A stretch of 53,240 nt of DNA from DAOMFM01 sp035429825 (GTDB taxonomy: Bacteria; Acidobacteriota; Blastocatellia; UBA7656; JADIYM01), in contig JBGAKX010000014.1 in assembly GCA_044224215.1 (NCBI GenBank), forward strand, positions 1-53,240, written 5' to 3'. This document shows positions 16,504-24,261 of this stretch, one piece after another. The stretch's first letter is position 1, and each line of letters begins with the position of its first letter. Under the pieces are notes generated by a model. It saw only the letters and a program-made list of their open reading frames with translations, had not been told where the DNA came from and ran no database searches. The position numbers were made by a program, and so were the translations under genes.

Positions 16504-17235
16504 CTAGAACAGGCGAGGAATGTAGACGTTCAGCATCTGGCGCCACGTCGGCCAGTCGTGCGGAACGTCGTATCCCCACAGATCCAGCTCGTGGGGGATG
16601 CCCTTGCTCGCAAGCACGCCTGCGAGGTGCTTTGACCTGTCGGGGGCTTCGTACGAGCCCTGGCCCGTCGAGATGATGATCCTCGAGTTGCGAAGCCTGG
16701 GAAGGTGATAGTGGTCGTCGAGCCGCGCGAGATAGTCGACAGGATTGTTGAAGTAGCAGTTGTCGTCGTAGTAGCCGTCGCAGTACGGGCGGATGTCATA
16801 CGAGCCGCTCATCGCGATGAGGGTGTCGAACTGGTCCGAATGCTTGAAGACGGTGTTCGCCGCGTGAAACGCGCCGAACGACGCGCCCGTCGTCGCGATT
16901 CCGATTCCCGGCGTCCGGCAGTTGTCCCAGATGAACGGGACGACCTCCTCCGAAACGTATCGATCGTATTCAACCTGTCGCCACGCGCGATCGCCGGGCG
17001 AGATCTGGTCGTTAAGCCAGCTCTGCTTATTAATGCTGTTGATCGAATAGACCTTCACGCGGCCCGACTCGATGTGCGGCGCGATCGCGTCGATCAGCTG
17101 AAACCGCTCGTACTCCTCAAAATCAGCGGCGGCAGTGGGAAACAGCAGCAGCGGCGACCCGTAGTCGCCGTAAACCGCTACGGGCATGTGCTCGCGCAGA
17201 TTCGGGCTGTACCACCAGTGAACTTCTTTCTTCAA
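16504..17235 (-). CDS. Esterase-D-like alpha/beta hydrolase
   Basis: A 243-aa cytosolic alpha/beta hydrolase of the putative esterase (PF00756-like) family. The nucleophile elbow is TGASFGAFHA (Ser119) and a candidate catalytic His226 is in DVPHDWPTW. The acidic residue is not certain. The N-terminus (MKKEVHWWYSPNLREHMPVAVYG) lacks a signal peptide. The start codon is TTG 17235, supported by GGAG about 8 nt upstream. Substrate unknown; homologues act on thioesters, S-formylglutathione-type esters or enterobactin-type esters. Confidence 0.82.
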   Translation of the reverse strand: MKKEVHWWYSPNLREHMPVAVYGDYGSPLLLFPTAAADFEEYERFQLIDAIAPHIESGRVKVYSINSINKQSWLNDQISPGDRAWRQVEYDRYVSEEVVPFIWDNCRTPGIGIATTGASFGAFHAANTVFKHSDQFDTLIAMSGSYDIRPYCDGYYDDNCYFNNPVDYLARLDDHYHLPRLRNSRIIISTGQGSYEAPDRSKHLAGVLASKGIPHELDLWGYDVPHDWPTWRQMLNVYIPRLF

Positions 17236-17379
17236 TGCTGTACTCCAGTTCAGTGAGAGATGGCCGATTCACGCAGAAACGGCCGATCGGCGGAACCCGG
17301 TTTATACCCACGGCCCCGCCAAAAGGCAAGCACTCGGCGCATGGCGTCGAACGCACGGCATCACGACCTGTCGGCGGCG

Positions 17380-18135
17380 CTACTGAATCAGCGCGCTTGC
17401 CGTTTCGGGCGTGATCGTCAGCTTCTTGAGCACGACACCGGTGTCGGCCGGAAGGTGCGCATCCCTGCCGTTGATCCGTATCGAAACAGCCTGCGTGTTG
17501 CCGATGCTTAGATCGATCTGCGCATTCGCCTGAATCTGCTGCAGGTCGCCCTGCTTGAGCATCATCTGCATGCGCTTTCCATCGTCTGCCGTGAAGCTGA
17601 TCCAGCATTCGTCCGAGGCCTGAATCGACACCATGAGCGCTTCGTCGGCTTCGCTCGCCGTCGAAACCGGCTGCTGCACGGCAACGGCCGCGGGCGCAGC
17701 GACAGCAGGCGCCTTGGTCGTCGTCGCCACAACGGCGGGCGCCTCGGCGGTCTTGTTGGCCTGACGCCACAGTATGTAGCCGCCGCCACACAGCACGAGT
17801 GCGAGAACGCCGGCAACCGCCGTTGCCGACCAGAAGCTTCCGGACGGCTCGCGATAGACGAACGAGTTGTCGTCCACGGGAGCAATCACGACCTCGGCCG
17901 GATTCTCTTCACCGATCTTCTCGTGGAAGAGCCTCAATGCCTCGTCTTCGTCCATCTTGACGTAGCGGGCATACGTGCGAACAAAAGACCGGGCATAGAT
18001 GCCTTCCGGAAGCACCTTGAAATCCTCAGTCTCGATTGCTTTGAGAAACCGCGTGCCGATTCGCGTGGTTTCGGATATTTCAGCGAGCGTGAGGCCCAAC
18101 TCCTCCCGACGCCGCTTCAACTGCTCTCCCAGCAT
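17380..18135 (-). CDS. RodZ-like membrane protein with N-terminal HTH domain
   Basis: A 251-aa protein. A cytoplasmic helix-turn-helix (MLGEQLKRRREELGLTLAEI ... FLKAIETEDFKVLPEGIYARSFVRTYARY) is characteristic of RodZ/HTH_25 proteins, followed by one membrane helix near residues 123-142. Then come an Ala/Thr/Pro-rich periplasmic linker and a C-terminal beta-rich DUF4115-like domain (ASDECWISFTADDGKRM onward). RodZ links MreB to the envelope; other members of this architecture are regulators. ATG 18135 follows GAGG with usable spacing; GTG starts at 18183 or 18189 are alternatives. A near-consensus promoter lies upstream. It is divergent from the BMC shell gene. Confidence 0.83.
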   Translation of the reverse strand: MLGEQLKRRREELGLTLAEISETTRIGTRFLKAIETEDFKVLPEGIYARSFVRTYARYVKMDEDEALRLFHEKIGEENPAEVVIAPVDDNSFVYREPSGSFWSATAVAGVLALVLCGGGYILWRQANKTAEAPAVVATTTKAPAVAAPAAVAVQQPVSTASEADEALMVSIQASDECWISFTADDGKRMQMMLKQGDLQQIQANAQIDLSIGNTQAVSIRINGRDAHLPADTGVVLKKLTITPETASALIQ

Positions 18136-18233
18136 ACTCCTCGCCTCAGTGGTCAGGTCGCCAGCTTGCACGATGCCTCTCACCTGCACAACGCAAGCTG
18201 CACTGTCTCCTCAGGCAACGTGGGGACCCGGAA

Positions 18234-18262
18234 ATCTTAGAACAGCTTTGGTTTAGTGTCAA
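18234..18262 (-). promoter_or_regulatory. Sigma70-type promoter for the RodZ-like gene
   Basis: On the minus strand there is TTGACA (18262-18257), a 17-bp spacer and TAAGAT (18239-18234), about 100 bp upstream of the preferred start. The -35 is perfect and the -10 matches 4 of 6 positions. Confidence 0.7.
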
Positions 18263-18307
18263 CAGGGAGGTTTGGAAAACGGCAGGATGGCGCGGATTTC
18301 CGCCGGA

Positions 18308-18336
18308 TTGCCTTTCGGGTTGAGCTTTGGTAGGGT
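18308..18336 (+). promoter_or_regulatory. Weak candidate promoter for the BMC operon
   Basis: TTGCCT (18308-18313), 17-bp spacer, TAGGGT (18331-18336), ending 46 bp before the BMC-H start. The hexamers are poor (4/6 and 3/6), so an activator or alternative sigma factor may be needed, or the call may be wrong. Confidence 0.3.
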
Positions 18337-18382
18337 AGCGCTTCCTCACACCTGTAGACGCAGCACCAAGGAGACACCACTG

Positions 18383-18766
18383 ATGGCTATGGAAGCGCTG
18401 GGAATGGTTGAGACCAAAGGATTTGTCGGCGCTGTGGAAGCGGCGGACGCAATGGTCAAGGCCGCGAACGTGATCCTGATCGGCAAGGAGTACATCGGTT
18501 CGGGGTACGTGACGGTTTTTGTCCGTGGTGACGTCGGCGCCGTGAAGGCTGCGACGGACGCCGGCGCCGCGGCCGCACGGCGAGTTGGTGAGCTCATCAG
18601 TGTGCACGTGATTCCACGTCCGCACGCCGAGGTCGAGCGGGTCCTCGCAAAGCGGGGAATCGAGGTTCCGCATCAGCTGGCAGGCGGCGGCGAGCGCGGT
18701 GCGCTCACGTCGGGTGGGAACAACAGCATGCTGTCGACGGGCTCAAAGGAGCGCGAGAAGAAATAG
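18383..18766 (+). CDS. BMC-H bacterial microcompartment shell hexamer protein
   Basis: A single-domain BMC (PF00936) protein of 127 aa that forms the hexagonal facet tiles of a protein organelle. The N-terminus EALGMVETKGFVGAVEAADAM is diagnostic, the pore-lining loop is YIGSG (residues 38-42), and the core ends at VIPRPHAEVERVL. An Ala-rich helix (GAAAARRVGELI) is typical. Residues 93-127 form a polar, Gly/Ser-rich tail ending in Lys/Glu, longer than in many minimal BMC-H proteins. Start ATG 18383 has AAGGAG 9 nt upstream. It is the first gene of a four-gene operon and the only hexamer gene visible here. Confidence 0.97.
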   Translation: MAMEALGMVETKGFVGAVEAADAMVKAANVILIGKEYIGSGYVTVFVRGDVGAVKAATDAGAAAARRVGELISVHVIPRPHAEVERVLAKRGIEVPHQLAGGGERGALTSGGNNSMLSTGSKEREKK

Positions 18767-18771
18767 CGTCC

Positions 18772-18817
18772 TGTGCGCGGCCGACGCCTCGGACGGACGC
18801 CGGCTGTTCCGCGCACA
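18772..18817 (+). repeat. Inverted repeat between BMC-H and aldehyde dehydrogenase genes
   Basis: A 9-bp perfect inverted repeat (TGTGCGCGG at 18772-18780 and its complement at 18809-18817) with a 28-nt GC-rich loop, filling the 92-bp gap between the first two BMC genes. It may act as a processing or partial-termination element that keeps shell hexamer expression above enzyme expression. Confidence 0.45.
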
Positions 18818-18858
18818 CGTGAGCTTTCCCCCGCCGCGCGCATTCACGCGAGGAGAGC

Positions 18859-20583
<1,725 letters not shown>

Positions 20584-20585
20584 CC

Positions 20586-20912
20586 ATGTTTCTTGCTCAC
20601 GTCGTTGGAACCGTGTGGTCCACCAAGAAGACACCCAACCTCGAGGGCGTCAGGTTCCTGATCGTGCATCCGTACAACCTGAACAAGGAGCCAGGCACCG
20701 ACATCGTGGTCGTCGCGGACCGGCTCGGCGCAGGCGTTGGAGAGGTCGTGATGTGCGCCTACGGTAAGGCGGCGCGATCGGCCATCGGAGACCAGGACAT
20801 GTCGATCGAGGCTGCCGTCGTCGGTATCGTCGACACGATGGAGCTCCGCGATGCACGCTCCGACGAGCTCGTCGAATCGGCTCGCAACCTGGCCGAGAAG
20901 CGATCTCGCTAG
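20586..20912 (+). CDS. BMC-P (EutN/CcmL) pentameric vertex protein
   Basis: A 108-aa protein that caps the twelve vertices of a microcompartment shell. It starts MFLAHVVGTVWSTKK, with the typical EutN/CcmL first strand, then LEGVRFLIVHPYN, DIVVVADRLGAGVGEVVMCAYGKAAR and the conserved hydrophobic strand AAVVGIVDTM. It begins 2 bp after the aldehyde dehydrogenase stop, with GAAGG just upstream, so the two are translated together. A hexamer and a pentamer are in principle enough for a closed shell. Confidence 0.97.
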   Translation: MFLAHVVGTVWSTKKTPNLEGVRFLIVHPYNLNKEPGTDIVVVADRLGAGVGEVVMCAYGKAARSAIGDQDMSIEAAVVGIVDTMELRDARSDELVESARNLAEKRSR

Positions 20913-20933
20913 CCCGCAATCCTCGAGAACACG

Positions 20934-21386
20934 ATGACCGAAGAGCAACTCATATTCGAGATCACCAAGGCCGTCTACGGGCGTCTTGGCCAGTCGGTCG
21001 AGCGTTCGACCGTCGAGGACCTCGTCGCGGACGTCTACCGCGCGGTGCGGCCGTCCGTTTCGTCGCACACCGGGGAGATGCCCGACCGCGCGCCGCGCGG
21101 CGGAGCCGGCTCGCGCGATCGAATCATCGTGTCCGTGTTTGGTCTCGATCGGCCCGGCATCGTGTCGGCTGTCAGCAGCGTGCTCGCCGACGCCGAATGC
21201 TCGATTGCCGATATCAACCAGACGGTGGTCGCCGGCAAGTTCGCGATGGTCCTTGTCGCGGACAGCAGCAGGTCGACGCTCGGCGTCGCCGAGATCAAGG
21301 AACGATTCAATCAGGCCGGAGCCCGGCTCGGCGTGCGCATCTACGCGCAGCGGGAAGATCTGTTCAACGCGATGCACCGCGTCTAG
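20934..21386 (+). CDS. ACT-domain (UPF0237-like) protein with N-terminal encapsulation-peptide-like helix
   Basis: A 150-aa protein. Residues 62-150 form an ACT domain of the UPF0237 type: IIVSVFGLDRPGIVSAVSSVL, then INQTVVAGKFAMVLVAD and the hallmark C-terminus EDLFNAMHRV. UPF0237 proteins are normally about 90 aa. Here about 60 residues precede the domain: an amphipathic helix (MTEEQLIFEITKAVYGRLG, 1-19), a second one (VEDLVADVYRAVR, 27-39) and a disordered linker. The first helix has the spacing of encapsulation peptides on BMC lumen enzymes. It starts 21 bp after BMC-P and a hairpin follows its stop, so it is the last gene of the BMC operon. ACT domains usually bind amino acids or similar small ligands; the ligand here is unknown. 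Confidence 0.87.
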   Translation: MTEEQLIFEITKAVYGRLGQSVERSTVEDLVADVYRAVRPSVSSHTGEMPDRAPRGGAGSRDRIIVSVFGLDRPGIVSAVSSVLADAECSIADINQTVVAGKFAMVLVADSSRSTLGVAEIKERFNQAGARLGVRIYAQREDLFNAMHRV

Positions 21387-21393
21387 CGCGACC

Positions 21394-21422
21394 GACCGGC
21401 GACGGACGAGACCTCGCCGGTC
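21394..21422 (+). terminator. Stem-loop closing the BMC operon
   Basis: GACCGGCGA (21394-21402) and TCGCCGGTC (21414-21422) form a perfect 9-bp stem with an 11-nt loop, 7 bp after the ACT gene stop. No T-tract follows, so termination may be partial or Rho-assisted. Confidence 0.55.
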
Positions 21423-21461
21423 CTGGCTTCGAGCCATAATCCTCAAGGAGAGTCACCGTCA

Positions 21462-22055
21462 ATGCGAAAAGCAATCGCCATCGGAATCGTGTGTGCCGCG
21501 CTCGCGCTGCCGCTGTGGACACCAACTGCCGCGGCCCAATCGTCAGGTGCGTGGCTCGACGCCACGCCGGTCAAGAACTGGAACAAGGCGAACGCTGCCG
21601 TGCCGCGCGCGCCAAAGATGTCGGATGCAGTCAGTCGCGAGTACGCGGAATTCTTCCGAAAGCCGCAGGTGCCGGTCGACACGCTCGTGACACAAGCCGG
21701 GTGGAAGCTCTACGGGGCTGTGCAGTTGTTCGGCCCGGCGACGGTCGTCACCGCGCTCGCCGGATTCGACGGCATGGGCAGGCCGCTGCAGTACCAGGGC
21801 TTTGTCTTCGTGAACGGGGGATTCGTCGGCACCATCTCGCCGACACCGATGGACTCGCGAACCGATGGGTCCGAGTCGGTGATCACGCTGGTCGGCGAGA
21901 ACTCGCTTTTGGTCGAGTACCTTCGTTACAAGGAATCGGACGCCCTGTGCTGCCCGTCGGCGACGAGTTACGTGACCTTCACGATCGACAAGGCGGGGAA
22001 GAACGGCCTGCTGACCGTAAACGACGTGTCGACGGAGCCGAATTCCAAGCAATGA
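21462..22055 (+). CDS. Secreted protein of unknown function, possibly LppP/LprE-like
   Basis: A 197-aa precursor with a signal peptide (MRKAIAIGIVCAALALPLW ... AAAQS, cleavage near residue 26). The mature part has a predicted helical beginning and then beta-rich segments (YQGFVFVNGGFVGTISPTPMDSR, SLLVEYLRYK). It has a Cys-Cys-Pro-Ser motif (DALCCPSAT) that recalls the LppP/LprE family; this similarity is from memory and tentative. An AAGGAGAG site precedes ATG 21462. The stop overlaps the moaC start (ATGA). Confidence 0.65.
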   Translation: MRKAIAIGIVCAALALPLWTPTAAAQSSGAWLDATPVKNWNKANAAVPRAPKMSDAVSREYAEFFRKPQVPVDTLVTQAGWKLYGAVQLFGPATVVTALAGFDGMGRPLQYQGFVFVNGGFVGTISPTPMDSRTDGSESVITLVGENSLLVEYLRYKESDALCCPSATSYVTFTIDKAGKNGLLTVNDVSTEPNSKQ

Positions 22056-22543
22056 GCGACGGTCCGAAACACCTGAGCCACGTCGATGGCGAGGGCCGAA
22101 TTCGAATGGTCGACGTCGGCGAAAAGGACGTTACGTCTCGAATCGCGGTTGCGTCGGGTCTCGTGCGCATGCGATCTGAAACAGTCCAGGCAATTCGCGA
22201 CCACAGAACCCCAAAGGGCGACCCGCTTGAAACGGCACGACTCGCGGGAATCATGGGCGCCAAGGCGACGGCGTCTCTCATCCCGTTGTGCCACCAGTTG
22301 CCGCTCAGCCACGTGGACGTGGCCGCCGAGCTCTGCGATGCGGGGGTTCGTCTGCAGGCGACCGCAGCGGTCGATGGCCGCACGGGCGTGGAGATGGAAG
22401 CGCTCACAGCGGTCTCGATTGCCGCGCTCACGATCTACGACATGTGCAAGGCGATCGATCGCGACATGGTAATCGAGGAGATCCGGCTCGATCGCAAGAG
22501 CGGCGGGCGTTCGGGGGACTACGAGCGCACGCCCGCGACGTGA
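22052..22543 (+). CDS. moaC: Cyclic pyranopterin monophosphate synthase MoaC
   Basis: Second enzyme of molybdenum-cofactor biosynthesis, converting the MoaA product to cyclic pyranopterin monophosphate. The 163-aa length fits the family, and its core motifs are intact: MVDVGEKDVTSRIAVASG, AGIMGAKATASLIPLCHQL, and GVEMEALTAVSIAALTIYDMCKA with the catalytic region. Start ATG 22052 overlaps the upstream stop by 4 bp and its own stop overlaps the next GTG. No moaA, moaB, moaD or moaE gene is present in the window. Confidence 0.97.
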   Translation: MSDGPKHLSHVDGEGRIRMVDVGEKDVTSRIAVASGLVRMRSETVQAIRDHRTPKGDPLETARLAGIMGAKATASLIPLCHQLPLSHVDVAAELCDAGVRLQATAAVDGRTGVEMEALTAVSIAALTIYDMCKAIDRDMVIEEIRLDRKSGGRSGDYERTPAT

Positions 22544-23418
22544 CGCGCCGGATTCAGAAGAATCCATTCCTGAAACCGCTCGAGCTTGCACTCTCGGCAC
22601 GGTACGGCTGGCAGGCCGGTGGTGCGGTGAGGGACGCTCTTGTGCAGGCCGTGTCCGCCAAGGCGCGGCGCATCGACATGGATGAAGTGAGCTACTGTCG
22701 GACCGCGGTCCAGTCGATCGCCGAACTCCAGGCGCTCGCCGAAGAGATAGCACCTGCCGAGTCGAGGTTCTTTGCCGATTCGGATCAGGTCGCCGCGCTT
22801 CGCGAGCGCGTGCTGCCCGAACTTGCGAGCGCCCGAAAATCCGGGCGGACGCTGCGCGCGTGGTCGATGGCGTGCGCAGGCGGCGAGGAACCGTTCACAC
22901 TCGCGATCCTGTTGCGCGAGTGCATTCCGTCCATCGACGAGTGGCACATCGAACTGCTTGCCACCGACCTGCGCGGGAAGGCAATCGTCGCGGCGAGCAG
23001 AGGCCGCTTTCGCGCCGCCGCCATTCGTTCGATCGACCCCGCGATCCGGAACAGGTACTTCATCGGCATCGAAGAGCCCGGTCCGGACAGGGAGTTCGAC
23101 GTGCTTCCGCTCGTGCGCCGAATGGTGACGTTTCGTCGGGCCAATGTGTGCGAAGCGACGCCGTGGCGACAGATCCGCGAGCCGCTCGATCTCGTTCTGT
23201 GCCAGAACCTTCTGCTATACTTTCAACCGCGGGCGGCTGAGCAGGTCCTGAGCAGGCTCGCCGACGCGATCGCACTGGATGGGTATCTCGTGGTGAGTCC
23301 GATCGAAACCCAGTTCATTTCGCCAACGCATTTCGTTCCGGTAGCAAGCCTTCCGGCGGGGTTCTTTCAGATACCCGAGCGCCCGACCGGAACCGGTCCG
23401 GTCGACGTGAGCGTGTGA
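22540..23418 (+). CDS. CheR-type SAM-dependent methyltransferase
   Basis: A 292-aa protein with CheR architecture: an N-terminal helical domain (about 1-75) followed by a methyltransferase domain. The SAM-binding signature is AWSMACAGGEEPFTLAILL (compare CheR WSAxCSTGEEPYS), then LLATDLRGKAIVAASRGRF and DLVLCQNLLLYF (compare RNVLIYF). The ACA-GGEE variant and the reduced FFR motif (SRFFADSDQ) suggest a divergent family member. No chemoreceptor, CheB or CheA gene is in the window, so the target may not be a chemoreceptor. The start is GTG 22540, coupled to moaC. Confidence 0.85.
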   Translation: MTRRIQKNPFLKPLELALSARYGWQAGGAVRDALVQAVSAKARRIDMDEVSYCRTAVQSIAELQALAEEIAPAESRFFADSDQVAALRERVLPELASARKSGRTLRAWSMACAGGEEPFTLAILLRECIPSIDEWHIELLATDLRGKAIVAASRGRFRAAAIRSIDPAIRNRYFIGIEEPGPDREFDVLPLVRRMVTFRRANVCEATPWRQIREPLDLVLCQNLLLYFQPRAAEQVLSRLADAIALDGYLVVSPIETQFISPTHFVPVASLPAGFFQIPERPTGTGPVDVSV

Positions 23419-24239
23419 CGGTGGGAGGGGCGGATCCAATTGCAGTCGCCTCTGGTCGGATCGATGCTCGCGAGTCGTTGCGGCACGTGCTGGCGGCCTC
23501 CGTGCTCTCCCTTGTGCTGTGGTTCGTGCCGCTCGTCGGTTGGGCGCTCTACCCGATCCGGCTTTTCGTGACGTATGTTCACGAAATCTGTCACGCGCTT
23601 GCATCCGTGCTCACGGGAGGTTGGCCCGAGCGCATCGAGATCTACCTGAACACGTCGGGGATCACGAACACGCTCGGCGGCAGTTCGCTGGTCATCTCGT
23701 CGGCGGGTTATGTGGGAACGCCGCTCGTCGGCGCCGCGCTGCTGCTTCTGTCGGCGCGCCGATGGATGGTCCGCCCGACGCTCGTCGCCACCGGCGGCGT
23801 GCTCGCGCTGTCGTCCGTGTGGCTTGGCGGCAACGCGCTGGCGTGGGTTGCTGGTCTCGGCATCGGATCGATACTCGTCGCGATCGGGCTGAAGGCCTCG
23901 TCGCCCACAGCCCGGTTCGTGCTCAGCTTTCTCGCCATCCAGTGCATGCTGAATGCACTCTCGGACCTCAAGTTTCTCTTCTGGCTGTCGATGTCGAGCC
24001 CCGCGGCGACGGACGCGCAGAACATGGCGCAGGCAACCGGCGGGCTCGTTCCGGCGGTCGTGTGGACGGTACTGTGGGCGGCAGTCGCACTGGGAATTCT
24101 CGGCGGCGCCACGTGGCTCTACTACCGGACGACGGCGCGGCAGTCCATCGATTCGCTCGGGCAACCGCTGCTGGACGGGGCGCAACAAAGCACATCAGTC
24201 AACAACTCTCATACCGGATTTCGATCACCCTTCTCGTAG
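23415..24239 (+). CDS. M50B-like integral membrane metalloprotease or relic
   Basis: A 274-aa multi-pass membrane protein with about six to seven hydrophobic segments. HEICHAL near residues 56-62, in the sequence YVHEICHALASVLTGG, has the HExxH zinc motif of M50B-like proteins. The usual downstream Asp motif (NxxPxxDG) is not seen in canonical form. A candidate ligand is the Asp in NALSDLKFLFW near residue 184, as in other M50B-like proteins. It is translationally coupled to the CheR-like gene (GTGA) and lies 22 bp upstream of PBP1A. Confidence 0.75.
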   Translation: MTVGGADPIAVASGRIDARESLRHVLAASVLSLVLWFVPLVGWALYPIRLFVTYVHEICHALASVLTGGWPERIEIYLNTSGITNTLGGSSLVISSAGYVGTPLVGAALLLLSARRWMVRPTLVATGGVLALSSVWLGGNALAWVAGLGIGSILVAIGLKASSPTARFVLSFLAIQCMLNALSDLKFLFWLSMSSPAATDAQNMAQATGGLVPAVVWTVLWAAVALGILGGATWLYYRTTARQSIDSLGQPLLDGAQQSTSVNNSHTGFRSPFS

Positions 24240-24261
24240 ACGGGGATAGACAGGTGTATCC

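Noticed and set aside
15711..17235. Possible membership of the ferritin-like and esterase genes in the BMC system
   Set aside because: They are separated from the shell operon by the RodZ-like gene on the other strand, and neither shows an encapsulation-type helix.
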